Assembly (NCBI GenBank): GCA_016282655.1
Contig: JAEELK010000047.1
Location: 1 to 11,150 of the forward strand
Origin: Bacillota bacterium
GTDB lineage: Bacteria; Bacillota; Clostridia; Peptostreptococcales; Anaerovoracaceae
Direction: 5' to 3'
Length of the DNA stretch: 11,150 nt
Shown: one piece after another, positions 1-6,796 of the stretch
Position numbering within the stretch: position 1 is the first letter of the stretch
Layout of the letters: each line of letters starts with the position of its first letter
Notes under the pieces: generated by a model
The model's database searches: none
What the model saw: only the letters and a program-made list of their open reading frames with translations
What the model was told of the DNA's origin: nothing
Translations under genes and position numbers: made by a program

Positions 1-426
1 CGCCAGCCCCGCGAAGTGCAGGATGTCCTGGACGATGAGCGCGTAGACGGTGTCCGCCATGAATTCCCCTTCGATCAGGCCGTCGGCCAGCGCGTAGATC
101 CCATAGCGGAAGAAATTGAGGACGTAGGCCAGAAGGAAGATCCGAACGCCTCTGCGGACGAGCGCGGCGGGCGTGTTATGTCTGGAGAAGACCATGCCGA
201 AGCCCATGGCGAACATGAAAGCGTGCGCCACGGCGAGATAGTCCCCGAAAAAAACGTCTCCGATCAGGTAGGGCAGGGCCTGTTCATATCCGGGGAGATG
301 CAGGGAAAGGCGTATGACCGGGTGGCAGATGACCATGCTGATGATGGCCAGCGCCTTCAGCAGTTCCAATTCATAGTGCCGGGGCGTCTGCGCCGGGTCT
401 TTCGTCGGGATCTGAGCTTGCGGCAT
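1..426 (-). CDS. Acyltransferase-like polytopic membrane protein, N-terminal part (cut by window edge)
   Basis: Reading the minus strand from an ATG at 424-426 gives an open frame of 142 codons to the window edge. The protein starts MPQAQIPTKDPAQ and then has the charged-then-hydrophobic stretch HYELELLKALAIISMVICHP, residues 17-36. This is typical of the first membrane helix of acyltransferase-3 or HGSNAT/DUF1624-type membrane acyltransferases. Further hydrophobic segments follow near residues 52-80 (with MFAMGFGMVFSR) and 94-112 (RRGVRIFLLAYVLNFFR), which resembles the basic loop and helix of that superfamily. The likely role is transfer of an acyl group to a cell-surface glycan, but no catalytic residue can be assigned from the fragment. 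The start codon sits only about 20 bases past the tRNA-Glu terminator hairpin, with a weak GTGGAA ribosome site. The family call is from overall pattern, not from a search. Confidence 0.6.
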   Translation of the reverse strand, partial: MPQAQIPTKDPAQTPRHYELELLKALAIISMVICHPVIRLSLHLPGYEQALPYLIGDVFFGDYLAVAHAFMFAMGFGMVFSRHNTPAALVRRGVRIFLLAYVLNFFRYGIYALADGLIEGEFMADTVYALIVQDILHFAGLA

Positions 427-442
427 AACGTTCCACTTGAAG

Positions 443-468
443 CAAAAGCCCCTGCGTGCGCAGGGGCT
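443..468 (-). terminator. Rho-independent terminator after tRNA-Glu
   Basis: A near-perfect inverted repeat, 447-456 (AGCCCCTGCG) with 459-468, forms a GC-rich stem. On the minus strand it is followed by UUUU (446-443). It lies 7 bases past the CCA end of tRNA-Glu, so it fits as its terminator. On the plus strand the hairpin is followed by the T-rich CTTCTTTT, so it may work both ways. Confidence 0.8.
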
Positions 469-475
469 CTTCTTT

Positions 476-550
476 TGGTACCGCCATGGGGAATCGAACC
501 CCAGATTCAGCCGTGAGAGGGCTGCGTCTTGACCGCTTGACCATGGCGGC
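476..550 (-). tRNA. tRNA-Glu (anticodon CUC), CCA encoded
   Basis: The minus strand reads as a full cloverleaf of 75 nt. The acceptor stem GCCGCCA pairs with TGGCGGT, including one G-U, followed by discriminator A and a genomically encoded CCA (476-478). The anticodon stem CAGCC/GGCTG encloses the loop CTCTCAC, giving anticodon CTC (bases 515-517 on the plus strand), which reads GAG glutamate codons. The T arm contains GGTTCGATTCC. It is transcribed divergently from gltX, whose product charges it. Confidence 0.96.
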
Positions 551-566
551 TCATCGGTGCTTGATT

Positions 567-595
567 ATTCTACAATAATCGCCCTGGACGGTCAA
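567..595 (-). promoter_or_regulatory. Sigma-A-type promoter of tRNA-Glu
   Basis: On the minus strand a -35 TTGACC (590-595) and a -10 TAGAAT (567-572) are separated by exactly 17 bases (573-589). The expected transcription start falls about 10 bases before the 5' end of the tRNA, leaving a short precursor leader. Confidence 0.8.
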
Positions 596-602
596 GAAGT
601 TT

Positions 603-631
603 TTGAAAGTCTATGCCGCCTATGTTACAAT
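603..631 (+). promoter_or_regulatory. Sigma-A-type promoter of gltX
   Basis: TTGAAA (603-608), a 17-base spacer, and TACAAT (626-631) preceded by TGT, an extended -10 signature. The expected start is near 638. The -35 boxes of this promoter and of the tRNA-Glu promoter are only 7 bases apart, back to back. Confidence 0.75.
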
Positions 632-666
632 AAACTGTCAGACAAATGGAAAGGCACGGTCATTTT

Positions 667-2352
667 ATGAATCATGAACAGTTGGCGGAGCTTCTGTTCC
701 CCCACATTAACAAAAGCAGAGAAGACTACGAGGCGCAGTTTCCGCCGCGGAAGCTGCCGGAGGGCGCACGGGTCACGCGGCTCGGGCCGAGCCCCACGGG
801 CTTCATCCACCTGGGCAACCTCTACGGCGCCTTCGTGGACGAGCGCCTGGCGCATCAGAGCGGCGGCGTCTTCTTCCTGCGCATAGAGGACACGGATGAA
901 AAACGCGAGGTGGAGGGTGCTGTGGAAGCGGTCATCACTTCGCTCGACTATTTCGGCGTGCATTTCGACGAGGGCGCGCTCCTGGAAGGCGAGAAGGGCG
1001 CCTACGGCCCCTACTTCCAGCGGCAGCGCGCGGAGATCTACCAGTGCTTCGCCAAGTGGCTGGTCCGGCAGGGCATGGCCTATCCCTGCTTCTGCAGCGA
1101 GGCGGAGATCCAGAGCATGCGCGAGCGCCAGGAGGCGGAGAAGGCCAATCCGGGCTACTACGGCGCCTGGGCCCCTTGCAGAGGCCTTACGCTGGAGCAG
1201 ATCGAAGAGAAGCTGGCCGCGGGCCTGCCCTTCGTGCTGCGCTTCCGCGCGCCGGAGGGCGCGGCGGAGAGCGGCGAGAGCTTTGAGATCGAAGACGCCA
1301 TCCGCGGCAGGCTCTCCATGCCGGTGAACTTCCAGGACACGGTCCTGCTGAAGCAGAACGGCATCCCGACCTACCATTTCGCGCACGTGGTGGACGACCA
1401 TCTCATGCGCACCACGCACGTGGTCCGCGGCGAGGAATGGCTCTCCTCTCTCCCCATCCACGTGGCGCTCTTCGAGGCGCTGGGCTGGGAGAAGCCGGTC
1501 TATTGCCACACCACCGTCCTCATGAAGATGGACGGCGAGAACAAGCGCAAGCTCTCCAAGCGCAAGGACCCGGAGCTCGGGCTCAGCTACTACCGCCGAC
1601 AGGGCTATCACCCTGCCGCGGTCCGAGAGTACCTGCTCACCATCCTGAACTCCAACTACGAGGAGTGGCGCCTGGCCAACCCGGACGCGCCGGCGGAGGA
1701 CTTCCCCTTCACCACGGAGAAGATGAGCGCCTCCGGCACGCTCTTCGACCTGGACAAGCTCAACGACGTCTGCAAGGACACGCTGGTGAAGATGCCCTCC
1801 GCGGAGATCTACGACTTCCTGCTCGCCTGGGCGAAGGACTATCAGAACGGACAGCCGCCCGAAGAGGAGGGCGTCCGCTGCATCGGCGACCTCTACAGCC
1901 TCTTCTCGGAGAATAAAGAGAAGATGCTGCGCATCCTGGACATGGACCGCACGGGTCCGAAGCCCCGGAAAGACCTGGTCTACTGCGAGCAGATCTTCGA
2001 CTATATCAGCTACTTTTTCGACGACTACTACCGGCCGGAAGAGAGCTTCCCGGAGAACGTGCCGGCGGAGGACCGGCAGAAGATCCTCGCGGGCTATCTG
2101 GAAACGTACTGCCAGACAGACGAGCAGTCCGTCTGGTTCGACAAGATCCGCGCGCTGGCGGTCTCGCTCGGCTACGCGGCCAAGCCCAAGGAATACCAGA
2201 AGGCGCCCGAACAGTACAAGGGCCACGTGGGCGACGTCAGCACCGTCATCCGCGTGGCGCTCATGGGGCGCAGGAGCTCGCCGAACCTCTGGGAGATCCA
2301 GCAGATCATGGGAGAAGCGCAGGTCCGCGGCCGGATCTCCGCCTGTTTATAA
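667..2352 (+). CDS. gltX: Glutamyl-tRNA synthetase
   Basis: Class I aminoacyl-tRNA synthetase that joins glutamate to tRNA-Glu in the cytoplasm. Numbered from the ATG at 667 the protein has 561 residues. It shows the HIGH-type motif in GPSPTGFIHLGNL (HLGN at residues 48-51) and the KMSKS-type motif KLSKR at 295-299. Cysteines 141, 143 and 171 sit where some GluRS enzymes bind zinc, though a fourth ligand is not obvious. At about 560 residues it is longer than the usual 470-500, with roughly 35 residues before the catalytic core. I prefer the ATG at 667 because GGAAAGG (648-654) lies upstream, although at a long 12-base spacing. An ATG at 646 in the same frame has no ribosome site and would leave a leader of only about 8 bases. 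The TAA stop overlaps the ribosome site of typA, which suggests cotranscription. Confidence 0.95.
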   Translation: MNHEQLAELLFPHINKSREDYEAQFPPRKLPEGARVTRLGPSPTGFIHLGNLYGAFVDERLAHQSGGVFFLRIEDTDEKREVEGAVEAVITSLDYFGVHFDEGALLEGEKGAYGPYFQRQRAEIYQCFAKWLVRQGMAYPCFCSEAEIQSMRERQEAEKANPGYYGAWAPCRGLTLEQIEEKLAAGLPFVLRFRAPEGAAESGESFEIEDAIRGRLSMPVNFQDTVLLKQNGIPTYHFAHVVDDHLMRTTHVVRGEEWLSSLPIHVALFEALGWEKPVYCHTTVLMKMDGENKRKLSKRKDPELGLSYYRRQGYHPAAVREYLLTILNSNYEEWRLANPDAPAEDFPFTTEKMSASGTLFDLDKLNDVCKDTLVKMPSAEIYDFLLAWAKDYQNGQPPEEEGVRCIGDLYSLFSENKEKMLRILDMDRTGPKPRKDLVYCEQIFDYISYFFDDYYRPEESFPENVPAEDRQKILAGYLETYCQTDEQSVWFDKIRALAVSLGYAAKPKEYQKAPEQYKGHVGDVSTVIRVALMGRRSSPNLWEIQQIMGEAQVRGRISACL

Positions 2353-2367
2353 AAGGAACCGCAGTTT

Positions 2368-4245
2368 ATGAGTGAAAAACAGAAGATCATCAACATCGCC
2401 GTGATCGCCCACGTGGACGCCGGCAAATCCACCCTGGTGGACGCCTTCCTGAACCAGAGCGGCGTTTTCCGCGCCAATCAGGAGGTGGCGGAATGCGTCA
2501 TGGACAGCGACGACATCGAGCGCGAGCGCGGCATCACCATCTATTCCAAGAACTGCTCCGTCATGCACGGAGACGTGAAGATCAACATCGTGGACACCCC
2601 GGGCCACGCGGATTTCTCCTCCGAGGTGGAGCGCATCATGAAGACCGTGGACACGGTCATCCTGCTGGTGGACTCCAGCGAGGGCCCCATGCCGCAGACC
2701 CGCTTCGTGCTGCAGAAATCCCTGGAGCAGGGCCTGAACCCCATCCTGCTCATCAACAAGATCGACAAGAAGGACGCCCGCATCGACGAGGTGGTGGACG
2801 AGGTCTACGAGCTCTTTATGGAGCTGGACGCCAACGACAAGCAGCTCGATTTCCCCATCCTCTACGGCATCGCCAGACAGGGCATCGTGGTGCGCGATCC
2901 CGCGGACGCCATGGGCGTGGAAGTGATGACGGAGCAGGGCGTGAAGGTCTCCAAGAACACCGCCGGCGGACAGCGCGGTCTGGACATCACCCCCCTCTTC
3001 GAGACCATCATCGAGCACTGCGAGGCCTATCCGGACCGGCGAAACGAGCCGCTGCAGATGCAGGTCAGCACCCTCGGCTACGACGATTACATCGGCCGGC
3101 TGGGCATCGGCCGCATCACCCGCGGCTGCGTCCACAAGGGGGAGACCGTCTCCGTGACCAAGGCGGACGGCAGCGTGGTGAAGCGCAAGGTCAACCAGGT
3201 CTTCGTCTACCGCGGCATGAAGCGCAGCGAGGTCGATGAGGCCGAGTGCGGAGACATCGTGGTGCTGGCGGGGATCCCGGACATCTTCATCGGCGAGACC
3301 GTCTGCGCGGAGGACGCGCCGGAGGCCATGGAGATGATCCACATCGAAGAGCCGACGCTCTCCATGAACTTCATGGTCAACAAATCGCCCTTTGCCGGCA
3401 AGGTGGGAAAATACGTCACCTCGCGCCACATCCGCGAGCGGCTCCGCAAGGAGCTGGAGGTCAACGTGGGCCTCACGGTGGAAGAGACGGAGAGCACGGA
3501 CAGCTTCAAGGTCTCCGGACGCGGCGAGCTGCACCTCTCCATCCTCATCGAGAACATGCGCCGCGAGGGCTACGAGCTGGCGGTCTCCCGGCCGGAGGTC
3601 ATCTACCGCAGGGACGAGGCGGGCCGCAAGCTGGAGCCGGTGGAGCAGGTGATCATCAGCGTGCCGGATCAGTACAGCGGCGCGGTCATCAACGACATGA
3701 ACCTGCGCAAGGGCAGCATGGTCGCCATGCAGAGCAAGGACGGCTACACCCGCCTGGAGTATCTGGCGCCCACGCGCGGCCTCATGGGCTACCGCAGCGA
3801 GTTCATCAACGAGACCCGGGGCGAGGGCACCATGGTGCGCCGCTTCGACCGTTTCGAACCTTATAAGGGAGAGATCCCGCAGCGCACGAACGGCGTGGCG
3901 ATCGCGCAGGAGGAAGGCGTGGCGACGCCCTACGCGCTCTTCAACATCGGCGAGCGCGTGCAGATGTTCGTGGAGCCGGGCACGCGGGTCTACGAGGGCA
4001 TGATCGTCGGCATGAACAGCCGTGACAACGACATGGTGGTCAATCCCTGCAAGGAGAAGAAGGCCTCCAACATGCGGGCCGCCGGCAGCGACGAGGCCAT
4101 CCGCCTCTCGCCCGCGCGCACGTTCACGCTGGAGGAGGCGCTGGAGTTCATCAACGACGACGAGCTGGTGGAAGTGGTGCCGGACGACATCCGTCTGCGC
4201 AAGAAGCTCCTGAAGGAGCTGGACCGCAGAAGGGCCGGCAGGTAA
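2368..4245 (+). CDS. typA: Ribosome-associated translational GTPase TypA/BipA
   Basis: A 625-residue translation-factor GTPase close to the usual TypA length of about 610. All G motifs are visible: the G1 P-loop AHVDAGKST (residues 14-22), G2 with RGIT (54-57), G3 DTPGH (76-80) and G4 NKID (130-133). Elongation-factor-like domains follow, with a TypA-type C-terminal region including RGEGTMVRRFDRF and NSRDNDMVVNP. The family binds 70S ribosomes in competition with EF-4-like factors and supports ribosome assembly and stress adaptation. The ribosome site AAAGGA (2352-2357) begins at the last base of the gltX stop codon, 10 bases before the ATG, so this gene is probably the second of a gltX-typA operon. 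Nothing is missing or broken. The distinction from EF-G and LepA rests on length and the C-terminal motifs. Confidence 0.95.
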   Translation: MSEKQKIINIAVIAHVDAGKSTLVDAFLNQSGVFRANQEVAECVMDSDDIERERGITIYSKNCSVMHGDVKINIVDTPGHADFSSEVERIMKTVDTVILLVDSSEGPMPQTRFVLQKSLEQGLNPILLINKIDKKDARIDEVVDEVYELFMELDANDKQLDFPILYGIARQGIVVRDPADAMGVEVMTEQGVKVSKNTAGGQRGLDITPLFETIIEHCEAYPDRRNEPLQMQVSTLGYDDYIGRLGIGRITRGCVHKGETVSVTKADGSVVKRKVNQVFVYRGMKRSEVDEAECGDIVVLAGIPDIFIGETVCAEDAPEAMEMIHIEEPTLSMNFMVNKSPFAGKVGKYVTSRHIRERLRKELEVNVGLTVEETESTDSFKVSGRGELHLSILIENMRREGYELAVSRPEVIYRRDEAGRKLEPVEQVIISVPDQYSGAVINDMNLRKGSMVAMQSKDGYTRLEYLAPTRGLMGYRSEFINETRGEGTMVRRFDRFEPYKGEIPQRTNGVAIAQEEGVATPYALFNIGERVQMFVEPGTRVYEGMIVGMNSRDNDMVVNPCKEKKASNMRAAGSDEAIRLSPARTFTLEEALEFINDDELVEVVPDDIRLRKKLLKELDRRRAGR

Positions 4246-4270
4246 GAGAGATCTCAGGGGGAAAGGGAGC

Positions 4271-4864
4271 ATGAGCCGAAGCGAAAAGAAGCAGAAGGAG
4301 CAGACGCCGCGCGAGGAAGGCAGATTCATCGGCGGGCTGCGCGACATTTTATACGATAAGAACGACCTTCTGGTCTGTCTCCTCATCGTATTCGTGGCAC
4401 TCGTGGTCATCTGGGGACGCATGGGCGTCATCCTGCACTATCCGGAGGTCCTGGCCGCGGAGCAGCGGGAGAGCCGCGAGAGCCAGACGCAGAGCTACGT
4501 GGACCCGAACATCGATCTGGAGATCGGCGGCGGCACGGAAGGCGAAGGCGAAGGGGAGCTCACCTCGGATGCGGCCATCGGCGCCGAAGGCGAAGGCGAA
4601 ACGCCGCCCGCGGACGCGCAGCAGGGCCAGACGGCCGTCACGACGCCGCCCGCGGGCAGCGAAGTCACGGTGGTCATCGATCCCGGCTCCAGCGGGGAGA
4701 AGATCGCGAAGAAGCTGGTGGAAGCCGGGCTCGTGGAGAGCGAGAGCAGCTTCCTGAACGCGGTCACGGCCGCCGGCGCGGACACGAAGCTGCAGGCCGG
4801 AACGTTCAAGGTCCCGGCGGGCGCTTCCATGGAGCAGATCATCACCATCATCACAGGGCACTAA
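4271..4864 (+). CDS. Single-pass membrane protein with MltG/YceG-like C-terminal region, no catalytic domain
   Basis: A 197-residue protein. Its N-terminus is cytoplasmic and highly charged (about residues 1-31), followed by one membrane helix of about 18 residues (LLVCLLIVFVALVVIW, about 33-48). An acidic, low-complexity linker holds two EGEGE-type runs (about 90-110), followed by a Thr/Pro/Ala-rich stretch. The final 65 residues have the pattern of the LysM-like N-domain of the endolytic transglycosylase MltG/YceG: GSSGEKIAKKLVEAGLV, then a LQAGTFKVPAGASMEQIITII ending. The catalytic lytic transglycosylase domain of MltG is absent. It could be a peptidoglycan-binding or regulatory relative facing the outside. 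AGGGGG (4256-4261) lies 9 bases before the ATG. It starts 25 bases after typA, so it is probably in the same operon. The domain assignment is by eye. Confidence 0.75.
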   Translation: MSRSEKKQKEQTPREEGRFIGGLRDILYDKNDLLVCLLIVFVALVVIWGRMGVILHYPEVLAAEQRESRESQTQSYVDPNIDLEIGGGTEGEGEGELTSDAAIGAEGEGETPPADAQQGQTAVTTPPAGSEVTVVIDPGSSGEKIAKKLVEAGLVESESSFLNAVTAAGADTKLQAGTFKVPAGASMEQIITIITGH

Positions 4865-4928
4865 TTGGAAAGACATAAATAAATAAAAGAAACCATCATC
4901 AGCGGAACAGGCAAAAGGAGGTTATGCT

Positions 4929-5858
4929 ATGGCACTCGTCACATCCAAGGAAATGTTCGCGAAGGCGCTGACAAAGGACTACGCCGTGGGCGCGTTCAAC
5001 GTGAACAACATGGAGATCATCCAGGGCATCGTGGACGCCGCGCAGGAAGAGAACGCGCCTCTGATCCTGCAGGTCTCCGCAGGCGCCAGAAAATATGCCA
5101 GAGGGGCCTATCTGCGCCACCTGGTGGACGCCGCCGTGGAGGACACGGGACTGGACATCGTGCTGCACCTGGATCACGGAGAGGACTTCGAGATCTGCAA
5201 GAAGTGTGTGGACGACGGCTTTACGTCCGTCATGATCGACGGCTCCCGCTTTGAGCTGCCGGAGAACATCCGCGTCACCAAGGAAGTGGTGGACTACGCG
5301 CATGAGCGCGGCGTGGTCGTCGAGGCGGAGCTCGGCAAGCTCGCGGGCATCGAGGACGCGGTGAAGGTGGACGCCCGCTCCGCGACCTTTACCGATCCGG
5401 AGGAAGCCGCGGAATTCGTGGAAAAGACCGGCGTGGACTCTCTGGCCATCGCGATCGGCACCAGCCACGGCGCCTTCAAGTTCAAGGGAGATCCCTATCT
5501 GGACTTCGAGCGTCTGCAGGCCATCCATAAGCTCATCCCGGACACGCCGCTGGTGCTGCACGGCGCCTCCACGGTGCTGCCGGAGTTCGTGGCGCTCTGC
5601 AACCAGTACGGCGGGGAGATCCCCGGCGCGCAGGGCGTGCCCGAGGACATGATCCGCACGGCGGCCAAGTACGGCGTCTGCAAGGTCAACATCGATACGG
5701 ACCTGCGTCTGGCCATGACGGCGGAGATCCGCCGCCACTTCGTGGAGCATCCGGCGGACTTCGACCCCAGAAAGTATCTGGGACCAGCGCGGGCGGCGAT
5801 CAAGGACATGGTAAAGCACAAGATCCACGACGTCCTGCTCTGCAGCGGTCAGAGATAA
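4929..5858 (+). CDS. fba: Class II fructose-bisphosphate aldolase
   Basis: A 309-residue zinc-dependent aldolase that cleaves fructose-1,6-bisphosphate to dihydroxyacetone phosphate and glyceraldehyde-3-phosphate in glycolysis. The N-terminus YAVGAFNVNNMEIIQGIVDAA is typical. HLDHG (residues 80-84) carries catalytic Asp82 and zinc ligand His83. GTSHGAFKFKG and LHGAS carry the other zinc histidines and phosphate-binding glycines. NIDTDLR near residue 255 is the usual substrate-binding segment. A near-perfect ribosome site AAAAGGAGG (4914-4922) lies 6 bases before the ATG. The 64-base gap after the preceding gene is A-rich. I see no convincing promoter or terminator in it, so read-through from the gltX operon is possible. 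A tagatose-bisphosphate or other ketose-bisphosphate specificity cannot be excluded from sequence alone. Confidence 0.93.
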   Translation: MALVTSKEMFAKALTKDYAVGAFNVNNMEIIQGIVDAAQEENAPLILQVSAGARKYARGAYLRHLVDAAVEDTGLDIVLHLDHGEDFEICKKCVDDGFTSVMIDGSRFELPENIRVTKEVVDYAHERGVVVEAELGKLAGIEDAVKVDARSATFTDPEEAAEFVEKTGVDSLAIAIGTSHGAFKFKGDPYLDFERLQAIHKLIPDTPLVLHGASTVLPEFVALCNQYGGEIPGAQGVPEDMIRTAAKYGVCKVNIDTDLRLAMTAEIRRHFVEHPADFDPRKYLGPARAAIKDMVKHKIHDVLLCSGQR

Positions 5859-5878
5859 AGCAGGCGGTGTTGATGAGC

Positions 5879-6027
5879 GCCGCGGGGAGGCGGTATGCCT
5901 TCGCCGGGACGCTCGCGCTAACGCTGAGACGCAGCGGTACTAAGCTCTGCCTGCGCCTGCGGCTTGGCAATCGCTAAGGACCGGCGTCTCAGAGTTCCCT
6001 GTCAAAGGCATACCGCCTCCCCGCGGC
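5879..6027. repeat. 149-base structured element closed by a perfect 23-bp inverted repeat
   Basis: Bases 5879-5901 are the exact reverse complement of 6005-6027. Inside is a second perfect 9-bp pairing (5924-5932 with 5984-5992, CTGAGACGC/GCGTCTCAG). It is followed by CGGT/ACCG (5935-5938 with 5980-5983) and more broken pairing towards a GC-rich tip. The whole can fold as one long rod. There is no open frame of interest. It lies between convergent genes, 20 bases after the fba stop. It could be a MITE or REP-type mobile repeat, or a structured RNA in the fba 3' region. I cannot tell which. Confidence 0.8.
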
Positions 6028-6070
6028 AGGACCCACTTGTTGTTTCGATACGATGCGGCGGGTGACGTGA

Positions 6071-6138
6071 GGCGGGTCCCCTCAAGCGAGGAGCACCTGC
6101 ACCGCAGCGAAGAGGGAGACCGAACGGCAGGACCCGCC
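6071..6138. repeat. Secondary 9-bp inverted repeat, plus a nearby 11-bp direct repeat
   Basis: GGCGGGTCC (6071-6079) pairs perfectly with GGACCCGCC (6130-6138). In addition CGGCAGGACCC occurs twice, at 6024-6034 and 6125-6135, the first copy abutting the 149-base element. The second part lies within the 3' end of the minus-strand prepilin peptidase gene. Possibly the remains of a repeat insertion; weak evidence. Confidence 0.4.
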
Positions 6139-6780
6139 GCAATACAATAGAAAAGCGAGATAGAGGAACGGAGCGAAGGCGAAAGCCTCGCTCCGTTTTT
6201 TTCGTCCCGTGAGCAGGAGCAGGCCGCCGGCGAAGCCGGAGAGCAGGAAGGCGGCGGCCAGCGTGAAGGGGCACTGCCGGCCCAGGAAGAGGCCCAGCGC
6301 GGCGAAGAGCTTGGCGTCCCCGAAGCCGAGCAGGCCGAAGAGGGCCGGCAGCAGGCCGGGGAGCAGCGAGAAGGCGAAGCCCAGGAGGGCGCCGCGCCAG
6401 TCCGCCTGCCCGCAGCAGAGCTGCAGCAGGGCAAGGAAGGCCAGCGCCAGGGAGCACTGGTCCGGAATGATCCGCCTGGCGCCGTCCACGGTGGCCGCGA
6501 GCTGCAGCACGAGGAGGGCGCAGCAGGGGAGAGGGCGCCCCAGCAGCCCGCCGCCCAGGGCGGGAAGCAGGAACCAGTAGAGCAGGAAGCGCAGCTTCCC
6601 GCCCCGGCCGCCGCAGGCCGCGGCGAGCGGCGGCCAGGGGCTGGCGGAGCGCGCGTCCTCCGGCTCCGCCAGCCAGGCGGCGGGCATCCGGCGCAAAAAA
6701 ACGGCGGCCAAAAGGCCGCCGGACCCTGTTAAAAGGAATGATATGATCGTCGAAAGTAAGCGGATCCGCGCCGCTTCCAA
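6082..6780 (-). CDS. A24-family (prepilin-peptidase-like) membrane aspartic protease
   Basis: A 232-residue, very hydrophobic protein with about six membrane segments. It carries the two aspartates of the type IV prepilin peptidase family: Asp99 in VDGARRIIPD (the D-x5-IP pattern) and Asp155 in GFGDAKLFAALGLFLG (the GxGD motif). The C-terminal FAFAPFLYLAFLL matches the usual PFGPFLALG segment, so the frame is real to its end despite the terminator on the other strand. The family cleaves the leader of type IV pilin-like precursors at the inner membrane face. The N-methylation domain with its four cysteines is not evident, and no pilin or assembly gene is nearby. I chose the TTG at 6778-6780 because GGGGAGGAGA lies 6-7 bases upstream. 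It begins 16 bases after the GNAT gene stop, so the two are probably cotranscribed. Confidence 0.8.
   Translation of the reverse strand: MEAARIRLLSTIISFLLTGSGGLLAAVFLRRMPAAWLAEPEDARSASPWPPLAAACGGRGGKLRFLLYWFLLPALGGGLLGRPLPCCALLVLQLAATVDGARRIIPDQCSLALAFLALLQLCCGQADWRGALLGFAFSLLPGLLPALFGLLGFGDAKLFAALGLFLGRQCPFTLAAAFLLSGFAGGLLLLTGRKKRSEAFAFAPFLYLAFLLYCGGSCRSVSLFAAVQVLLA
6168..6202 (+). terminator. Strong intrinsic terminator on the plus strand, inside the opposing gene
   Basis: Bases 6168-6176 pair with 6088-style complement at 6188-6196, and 6178-6180 with 6185-6187, around a GAAA tetraloop (6181-6184). One adenine (6177) is bulged. The 12-bp stem is followed by seven T (6196-6202). This is a canonical intrinsic terminator for plus-strand transcripts coming from fba. 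It lies antisense within the C-terminal coding part of the prepilin-peptidase-like gene. Confidence 0.8.
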
Positions 6781-6796
6781 AGGCCTCTCCTCCCCG

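Noticed and set aside
16..516. A 166-codon plus-strand frame at the left edge
   Set aside because: It runs through the terminator and into tRNA-Glu, and the minus strand encodes a membrane protein with family-like helices.
625..2226. A 533-codon open frame on the minus strand opposite gltX
   Set aside because: Antisense shadow of a GC-rich gene. Its product is low-complexity, rich in Arg, Val, Leu and His, with no recognisable motif.
2347..4431. A 694-codon open frame on the minus strand opposite typA
   Set aside because: Antisense shadow with His/Asp/Ala/Val bias; typA on the plus strand has all its motifs.
4899..5828. A 309-codon open frame on the minus strand opposite the aldolase gene
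   Set aside because: Shadow of the aldolase gene, which has a clear ribosome site and catalytic residues.
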